Shown here piece after piece: positions 44,006-49,167 of a stretch of DNA of 49,167 nt. Location: positions 1 through 49,167 of the forward strand of contig JAFGRE010000214.1 of the NCBI GenBank assembly GCA_016935335.1, read 5' to 3'. This DNA comes from Deltaproteobacteria bacterium (lineage in GTDB: Bacteria > Desulfobacterota > WTBG01 > JAGOGO01). The notes below the pieces were generated by a model, which ran no database searches, was not told where the DNA came from, and saw only the letters and a program-made list of their open reading frames with translations. The number at the start of each line of letters is the position of its first letter. Positions within the stretch are counted from its first letter, which is position 1. The position numbers and the translations under genes were made by a program.

Positions 44006-44120
44006 GTAGATCCATCATATCATTTTACCGCCATATTTTGTAGTCAAATTAGTTGGTAAACGATTCGCGCCCACTCCGGACAATCTTGTTAGGAGTACCT
44101 ATCGGCTACCTTCCCCTCCG

Positions 44121-45026
44121 TTATTCAAACTCTTCCGACTCTTCTGCGGGATAGAAAAGATGCAAATCTTCTTCCACTTCCCCATCCGGACGAGCGGCAA
44201 GCAGGTATTCTTCTGCCCGCGCCCGAAAGGCTGCAGCCTGTTTTTCCAACTCCTCGAGGCTTCTCGCAATACCGGATTCGGAAAGCATGATTTTGATGGC
44301 ACGAAACGTGTTGGCGCTGCCGTAAAGGAATAATCCTTCCTGGAGAATTTTACACGCTACCTTATATTTGAACGTATCAAACTGAAGCTGTTCTCGAACA
44401 CGATCCAGTCTTTTCACGATATAGTCTATCTCTTCATTTACGTTGGGGATTTTGAGAGCCCGATACTTCTCCTGGTAAATGTAGCCGTCCAATTTCTTAA
44501 TGACGTCCGCGGGAACGTCGTCGCCAACGACTACAACAAGATCCAAATCCGAGCCGCGGACAAGCGTCCCCGTACTTCGCTCAGGGCGGCGAACGTCGTG
44601 AGCCATACTATAAACAACATCCCCAGCAAGAATAAAACAGGCATCTTCCTCCCGGAGACCTTCCTTCTCCATGCGGCGACCGACATCGTTAACAATTCGG
44701 CATGCCAGCTCTCGTTTACATCTGCTCACTTCCTCAATGCGGGAAATAACCTCCTGCACCTTCCGGTGCAACGAATTCGCATCCTCCGCGCTTCCCACTA
44801 CCGAGTAGGTCAAAAATTCCCGCAGGATAGAGGGAGAGAGACGAGCCAGTCCCTCCACCTTTCGGTCAAGCCTCAGGTAACGGATACCAGTGCGGGAGAT
44901 CAGGAGGTGTTCGGAAAGCTTGCATGTTTTCCATAACACGAAATCATCCCCACCGATCGCTTGTTTTATCTCTGATCCGGTAAGGGGTCCTTCTTTCTCG
45001 ATAAGATTGATAATCTCTCTTTCCAT
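44121..45026 (-). CDS. Winged-helix plus nucleotidyltransferase-like protein
   Basis: This 301-residue protein starts with a winged-helix-like segment (REIINLIEKEGPLTGSEIKQAI, residues 1-60), followed by a helical region and a polymerase-beta-type nucleotidyltransferase signature GSDLDLVVVVGDD near residue 165, whose Asp pair would bind metal. The C-terminus is helical and ends in an acidic tail (EEDLHLFYPAEESEEFE). ATG 45026 is used; an upstream TTG at 45083 has no ribosome site. Substrate and partner are unknown. It could be a regulator or a self-nucleotidylating (AMPylating) protein, but no toxin-antitoxin partner is adjacent. Confidence 0.65.
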   Translation of the reverse strand: MEREIINLIEKEGPLTGSEIKQAIGGDDFVLWKTCKLSEHLLISRTGIRYLRLDRKVEGLARLSPSILREFLTYSVVGSAEDANSLHRKVQEVISRIEEVSRCKRELACRIVNDVGRRMEKEGLREEDACFILAGDVVYSMAHDVRRPERSTGTLVRGSDLDLVVVVGDDVPADVIKKLDGYIYQEKYRALKIPNVNEEIDYIVKRLDRVREQLQFDTFKYKVACKILQEGLFLYGSANTFRAIKIMLSESGIARSLEELEKQAAAFRARAEEYLLAARPDGEVEEDLHLFYPAEESEEFE

Positions 45027-45231
45027 GGCTCTAAGGACCGGTTGGAATGATGATGGGAAGAATAAAGGAGAATGTGCACTCAAGCGCTGTCAACCTTTCG
45101 TGCCTTTGTCGGGTTTCGGTGAGAAAGCGACGGCCCCCTCCGCGGAAATGCTTGATATGCGGCCAGGAAACATTTTTTGACAAAAACTCATTCCCTGTTA
45201 ATGGGGGGTGTCTGCCGTGGGTAACGCAGAC

Positions 45232-46191
45232 CTACGAAAGGTTTTCGATAGTGATCCCTTTTTGCTCAAGCCGACTTGCGGCGGCAAGGAGTTCCCGCCC
45301 GGCAATCGTATCCACCACGTAAACCAGGTTTCCGGGACCCCGTGCATACAGTTGCCCATATGAAATGGGAATTTCCGGAGTGGGGTCGTCCACCAGGGAT
45401 TCGGTTACCGGCCGCACTTTTCGTTCCCCATTTGCCAGGAGTACTAACGTTCTTGCACGATATACCAACTCCGCCCCCATACTGACAGCATAATGAGGAC
45501 TTTCTGCTTCGCACGAAAAATGACCGTCCATAACGGCATTGGCGATGGTGTTTTCGTCAAGTTTAACCAGCATAACCCTGCTGCCGGCGAAAGGGATTCC
45601 TGACTCGTGAAAGGCTACGTGCCCTCGTCCCCCAACCCCGATAATTTGCAGATCCACCCCGCCGGCTGCCTCGATTTTCCTCTCGTATCCTTCAAGAATT
45701 TCCTCCCGAACCCAGCCAAGGTAGTGCGAGGTCGGGTTGTCGTGTATCAGGATTGACTTCCCCGCGTCCGTACCGACTGCATGCCAGTCATCAGGATAAG
45801 CGTGAAGTTCCTTCGCGAGCACCTGCTGATCAATCATACACCCGTAAGGGACGCATGTTTCTATAAATTTACGTTGGAGAAGGCCAAAAAATTCCTGAAT
45901 CATGAAATAGCAGTAGCTTTCCGGATGCAAAACCCGCTGTTGGACATTGTCGCCGGGAAGGCCGACGTACTCGTCAAGGTTGAAACTGCGAATTCGGCTG
46001 CTGTCGAATTCACCGTCATTGGCGGCCCGGGCAAGGTGCTTGTAGACCCGAGTGGGGGAATTTCCCGTTGCCAATCCGAGCACAAACTCTTCTTTGGCCT
46101 CAAACGTCTGGATTATAGTCTGTTTGATTATCTGAGCGGCAATATCGCTCAGGTGCTCAAAATCTCGTGCGATAATAACTTTCAGCGGCAT
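45232..46191 (-). CDS. nagB: Glucosamine-6-phosphate deaminase/isomerase-like protein with altered catalytic triad
   Basis: This 319-residue member of the NagB/SugarP-isomerase family is longer than the usual 240-270. The N-terminus is normal (LGLATGNSPTRVYKHL; FNLDEYVGLPG with the conserved catalytic Asp). The second motif reads GVGGRGHVAFHESG where E. coli NagB has GxGNDGHIAFNEP. The Asp of the Asp-His-Glu triad (Asp141 in E. coli) is Arg here; His and Glu remain. About 45 extra residues (HAYPDDWHAVGTDAGKSILI onward) precede it. It lies 53 bases after glmM with AGGAG before the ATG. It may convert GlcN-6-P and Fru-6-P, possibly in the biosynthetic direction with GlmM; activity is uncertain. 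Confidence 0.82.
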   Translation of the reverse strand: MPLKVIIARDFEHLSDIAAQIIKQTIIQTFEAKEEFVLGLATGNSPTRVYKHLARAANDGEFDSSRIRSFNLDEYVGLPGDNVQQRVLHPESYCYFMIQEFFGLLQRKFIETCVPYGCMIDQQVLAKELHAYPDDWHAVGTDAGKSILIHDNPTSHYLGWVREEILEGYERKIEAAGGVDLQIIGVGGRGHVAFHESGIPFAGSRVMLVKLDENTIANAVMDGHFSCEAESPHYAVSMGAELVYRARTLVLLANGERKVRPVTESLVDDPTPEIPISYGQLYARGPGNLVYVVDTIAGRELLAAASRLEQKGITIENLS

Positions 46192-46244
46192 AGGTAATCT
46201 CCTGGGAAACCGTTGAGTTTCTTCTCGTTATTTTCACGCGCCGA

Positions 46245-47594
46245 TCATCCTATACTTGCTCTTACAATGTCGGCGATCTGGGCACAATATTTCTCGGTTA
46301 CCGCATCCGACGGACCTTCGACCATGACCCGGCAAAGATTTTGCGTGCCGGAGTAGCGCACCAGAACCCGTCCCTCATCACCAAGCTCTGCCTCCACCTG
46401 TTTGACAGCCCCCATAATCTGCGGCACGGTGGTAATATCCGGCTTGGTTTTCACCTCCACATTGATGAGCTTCTGGGGGTAGACGTCCATCAGGGCCGCC
46501 AGTTCCGAAAGGGGCTTTCCCGCTTTAACCATAGCGGCGATCACCTGCATTGCGGTGAGAATACCGTCGCCGGTGGTATGGTGGTCAAGGAAGATCACAT
46601 GTCCGGATTCTTCCCCGCCGATCACGGCTCCCAGACAGAGCATGTCCTCCAGGACATACCGGTCACCTACTTTGGAAGCATGAAATCTAAAACCGTACTT
46701 TGTGCACGCCACCTTCAAGCCGAGGTTGCTCATGATCGTGCCCACGAGCAAATCGTTTTTGAGCTTGCCTTGGTCTTTCAACATATTGGCGCAGATAACC
46801 AGGATTTGGTCCCCGGTGATGGCCCGGCCTTTCTCATCAACGGCAATCAGTCGGTCGCCGTCACCGTCAAAGGCCAACCCAATGGCCGCGCCTGTTTCCA
46901 CCACTCGCTTCTCGATGTCCTGCGTATGCTGCGAACCGCAGTTGTCATTGATGTTAAGCCCGTTGGGGTTATTATGGATGACATCGACATCAGCCCCCAG
47001 CTCAAAAAAAGCGTCCGGTGCAACCCGATACGTAGCGCCGTTCCCCGTGTCCAGGACGATCTTCATACCTTCCATCGATAACTCGCGGGGAAACGTGTGC
47101 TTCAAAAAAACAATGTACCGCCCGGGAGCATCATCCATGCTGAAAGCTCGACCCATATCCTTTGCCGGAGGCACCATATCGGCGAGCTTGTTGTTCAAAA
47201 TGAGGTCTTCAATCTCTTCCTCCTGCTGGTCCGATAACTTGAACCCGTTACCGGCAAAGATCTTGATACCGTTGTCCTGGTAAGGGTTGTGAGAGGCGGA
47301 AATAACAATGCCGGCGTCAGCGCGCATGCTCTCGGTAATAAAGGCGATGCCGGGTGTCGGCAGGACGCGAACCAGATATGAAATACCTCCCATGGAACTC
47401 ACCCCTGCCTCCAGCGAACTCTCCAACATGTAACCGGAAATGCGGGTGTCTTTTCCGATGACGACGCGGGTCCGGTGTGTCGAGTTCTTAAACAAGCTGA
47501 CCACCGCCTGCCCGACGGCAAACGCAATGGGTGCATCCATAGGATAACGGTTGGCCTCTCCCCGGATGCCGTCGGTTCCAAACAGTTTTCCCAT
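46245..47594 (-). CDS. glmM: Phosphoglucosamine mutase
   Basis: This 449-residue mutase converts glucosamine 6-phosphate to glucosamine 1-phosphate for UDP-GlcNAc and peptidoglycan. GlmM hallmarks: MGKLFGTDGIRGEAN start, active serine in VISASHNPYQDNGIK, metal loop FDGDGDRLIAVDE, GEESGHVIFLDHHTTGDG (the GlmM-type sugar loop), and the C-terminal VRYSGTQNLCRVMVEG. Length is standard. It is preceded by the LbH acyltransferase gene and followed by the nagB-like gene, making an amino-sugar operon. No glmS is seen. Confidence 0.97.
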   Translation of the reverse strand: MGKLFGTDGIRGEANRYPMDAPIAFAVGQAVVSLFKNSTHRTRVVIGKDTRISGYMLESSLEAGVSSMGGISYLVRVLPTPGIAFITESMRADAGIVISASHNPYQDNGIKIFAGNGFKLSDQQEEEIEDLILNNKLADMVPPAKDMGRAFSMDDAPGRYIVFLKHTFPRELSMEGMKIVLDTGNGATYRVAPDAFFELGADVDVIHNNPNGLNINDNCGSQHTQDIEKRVVETGAAIGLAFDGDGDRLIAVDEKGRAITGDQILVICANMLKDQGKLKNDLLVGTIMSNLGLKVACTKYGFRFHASKVGDRYVLEDMLCLGAVIGGEESGHVIFLDHHTTGDGILTAMQVIAAMVKAGKPLSELAALMDVYPQKLINVEVKTKPDITTVPQIMGAVKQVEAELGDEGRVLVRYSGTQNLCRVMVEGPSDAVTEKYCAQIADIVRASIG

Positions 47595-47625
47595 AGCCGT
47601 TCCTCCTTAGAAAGAATCCGAATAA

Positions 47626-48879
47626 TTATTCTTTGAAAAGACCAAGGTTCGGTACCAGTGCCGCTCCTTTTTCGCACAAGGTATCGACAATCTGAGTAAG
47701 CCACCGCACACCCTGCCGCGATATATCATCAGGCAGCGATTGTATAACCTCGATATAGCCCTTGTGCTGCTTTTCCTTATGATTGAGAAATGCAGCCAGG
47801 AAACGGTCTCGCAACTCGATTCCTGCTTCGCCTCCCAGCGGCCCCAAGAACAGGGCGCACACTTCTTCAATCTTCTCATGCAACTCGCGTTTCCCCGCCG
47901 CAGCTTGCCCTTGCGTTGTGTAACGCTCAAGAGAGTCCGGCATTTTATCAGCCATGGCCGCAAGCCGCTTGGTGCGCTCTTTTTTCGCCACGGATAACGT
48001 GTCAAGGAGACCCTCATAAAGGAGATCACCGAAATCCTGTGAGCAAAAGAACAACCGTCGCACCTGAACGTACCACTGCTCCAGGGCCACTAAATTCGCC
48101 AAATAGCGAATGTTGTTTTCAACCACATGGAGTATGTTTTTATAAGAACGCGGCGTGACGTCAATAACCAGGCCCTGATGCGTCTTGCCAATGATCATCT
48201 TATTGCCTTCTGACACATCATGACGCAAAATTGATCCTGCCGCAACAACATTCCCGTATCCGATCCGCAAGGGCCCCACCATCCCCCCCTGACCCCCGAG
48301 AAAGATCAAGGGTTGATTAAGCATAACCCCCCGCGGCACATCCCCGATAAGCGACGGCGTTGTTTTGTCTCCGTCGGGAGTAAAATTGAAGTGGATGTAT
48401 GAACTCCCGACTTCACTGTGGTCTTTGCGGCTGGTTCCCCCCGCCATAAGGCAATCACAAAAGTTTATGAGGCTGCCGAGGGTCACGAAGGGGAAAAGAA
48501 TGGTCTGTTTCAACCCCACGCAGTGCGCGCCGTTTGCTTCTTCTTCCAGAACACAGCCCTCGCGCACGTGCGCCCCCAGTCCCATATTCGCTTTTTCGAG
48601 AAATACCGACTTTGCGAAGTATCCGCCTTTAAGTTCGACCCCGCCGCCAAGCTGGCAATTGTCAATTGTTACCGGACCTTCCGCGCCGATCCGGACGCCG
48701 GAAGAAATAACCGTTTTGTCCCCGTAAATACGACAGCCGGGGTAAATTGTGACGCCCCTGCCGGAAATGCGATCGATATCGACCTCATCCCCGATATCAA
48801 GAGTAAGCGGATTGGGGATCGTTACACCCTTGGTGATTAGCTGGATAATTTTCTCGTAGGCTCGGGGTTCAAGCTCCAC
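47626..48879 (-). CDS. Left-handed beta-helix (GlmU C-terminal-like) sugar-phosphate acyl/nucleotidyltransferase
   Basis: This 417-residue protein has its N-terminal half (about 35-265) as hexapeptide repeats of a left-handed beta-helix (VTIYPGCRIYG, VRIGAEGPVTI, AGGTSRKDHSEVGSSYI), resembling the acetyltransferase domain of GlmU. The C-terminal about 150 residues are a separate helical domain of unknown role (ending VPNLGLFKE). It lacks the GlmU N-terminal uridyltransferase. GTG 48879 is preferred because AGGAG lies 7 bases upstream; a TTG at 48894 coincides with that ribosome site. It is 31 bases before glmM. It likely acetylates GlcN-1-P or serves as a GlmU-like partner; this is inferred from context. 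Confidence 0.8.
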   Translation of the reverse strand: MELEPRAYEKIIQLITKGVTIPNPLTLDIGDEVDIDRISGRGVTIYPGCRIYGDKTVISSGVRIGAEGPVTIDNCQLGGGVELKGGYFAKSVFLEKANMGLGAHVREGCVLEEEANGAHCVGLKQTILFPFVTLGSLINFCDCLMAGGTSRKDHSEVGSSYIHFNFTPDGDKTTPSLIGDVPRGVMLNQPLIFLGGQGGMVGPLRIGYGNVVAAGSILRHDVSEGNKMIIGKTHQGLVIDVTPRSYKNILHVVENNIRYLANLVALEQWYVQVRRLFFCSQDFGDLLYEGLLDTLSVAKKERTKRLAAMADKMPDSLERYTTQGQAAAGKRELHEKIEEVCALFLGPLGGEAGIELRDRFLAAFLNHKEKQHKGYIEVIQSLPDDISRQGVRWLTQIVDTLCEKGAALVPNLGLFKE

Positions 48880-49167
48880 CTGTTTTCTCCTCAAAAAAAC
48901 GATACATCAGTCTTTCCATCTGAACTAAAAGATTAGAAAATACCAGAGTCTCTAGGAGGTTTCAATAGGAAACAGGGGCATCCCAGGAAGCCCTCTTACC
49001 CACGACCATCGGTTCCATCAATCCAGGTCTGCCCAACTCCACTCGAATTTTCTCTTTTTCACCGGCTTTTCGGGCAAAAAACAGCTTCACTTTCCTTTAT
49101 GATTGCGGTATGGCTAAAAAAATAATGAGAAGCCCCGCCGTTCCGGAGAGGACCAACCTAGCCGGAA
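48880..49167. other. 288-base end region upstream of the amino-sugar operon
   Basis: This holds the operon's upstream region and a weak small frame listed separately. A plus-strand ATG at 49110 opens MAKKIMRSPAVPERTNLAG and runs off the window, without a ribosome site, so I cannot tell whether it is a gene. Confidence 0.4.
48962..49090 (-). CDS. Possible 42-residue small protein
   Basis: From GTG 49090 the frame reads VKLFFARKAGEKEKIRVELG, then RPGLMEPMVVGKRASWDAPV, and stops. AAAGGAAA lies directly before the GTG. The basic, regular composition looks coding. No family was recognised; it might be the end of a gene whose start has been lost. It lies about 82 bases upstream of the LbH gene on the same strand. 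Confidence 0.3.
   Translation of the reverse strand: MKLFFARKAGEKEKIRVELGRPGLMEPMVVGKRASWDAPVSY

Noticed and set aside
45177-45182. Perfect TTGACA on the plus strand
   Set aside because: No gene on the plus strand lies downstream and no matching -10 was seen; it falls in the gap between two minus-strand genes.

Overview
The window is about 49 kb of densely packed bacterial chromosome. It has no rRNA, tRNA, CRISPR array, phage or intact insertion sequence that I can recognise. Gene content points to an anaerobic, Gram-negative-type bacterium: an FdhE formate dehydrogenase chaperone, a minimal SufC/SufB pair of the SmsCB type, a lipoprotein NlpD-like envelope protein, c-di-GMP signalling, and a V/A-type ATPase. 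I lean towards Desulfobacterota (Syntrophales-like). That is an inference from gene content, not a match to a named genome.

Layout. 1-3938 (+): the end of trkA, then trkH (K+ uptake), then a two-gene SufC/SufB operon. 3968-9311 (-): a DUF1846 gene, a large REC-6xPAS-GGDEF diguanylate cyclase and a small DUF1893 gene, closely spaced. 9902-13316 (-): glycogen phosphorylase and a CxxC-less redoxin. 13454-17274 (+): a PP-loop tRNA thiolase, then surE, a DedA-like membrane gene, a TIGR00725/LOG-like gene and a degenerate LysM-M23 lipoprotein, packed with overlaps. 17271-19711 (-): an MTA/SAH deaminase preceded by a small gene interrupted by an in-frame amber codon, then a glycine-pentad repeat protein. 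19959-28162 (-): an RsbRD-N-like protein downstream of a complete small V/A-ATPase operon (E, DUF2764, A, B, D, I, K). 28890-36628: mostly + genes (zinc MDR dehydrogenase, phosphomannomutase, UPF0173 hydrolase, RNase Z, an aldolase-SCP2 fusion), with fdhE and a zinc-ribbon PilZ gene on -. A decayed formylglycine-generating-enzyme gene sits just upstream of PilZ. 36654-48879 (-): pepA, a radical SAM gene, polX, a second type of alpha-glucan phosphorylase, two uncharacterised genes, and an amino-sugar operon (left-handed beta-helix acyltransferase, glmM, nagB-like).

How they work together. Themes are central carbohydrate handling (two GT35 phosphorylases, phosphomannomutase, GlmM/NagB/LbH amino-sugar route), ion energetics (Trk K+ uptake and a V/A-ATPase rotor whose proteolipid has the Na+ ligand pattern), Fe-S biology (SmsCB, radical SAM, a three-cysteine thiolase, FdhE), and c-di-GMP signalling (a cyclase and a PilZ receptor at separate sites).

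Points most worth a second look: the amber-interrupted 139-codon gene at 18622-19041; the NagB-like protein with Asp-to-Arg in its catalytic triad; the aldolase-SCP2 fusion; the glycine-pentad repeat protein; the decayed FGE gene; and a palindrome overlapping a putative -10 box at 43970-43987.
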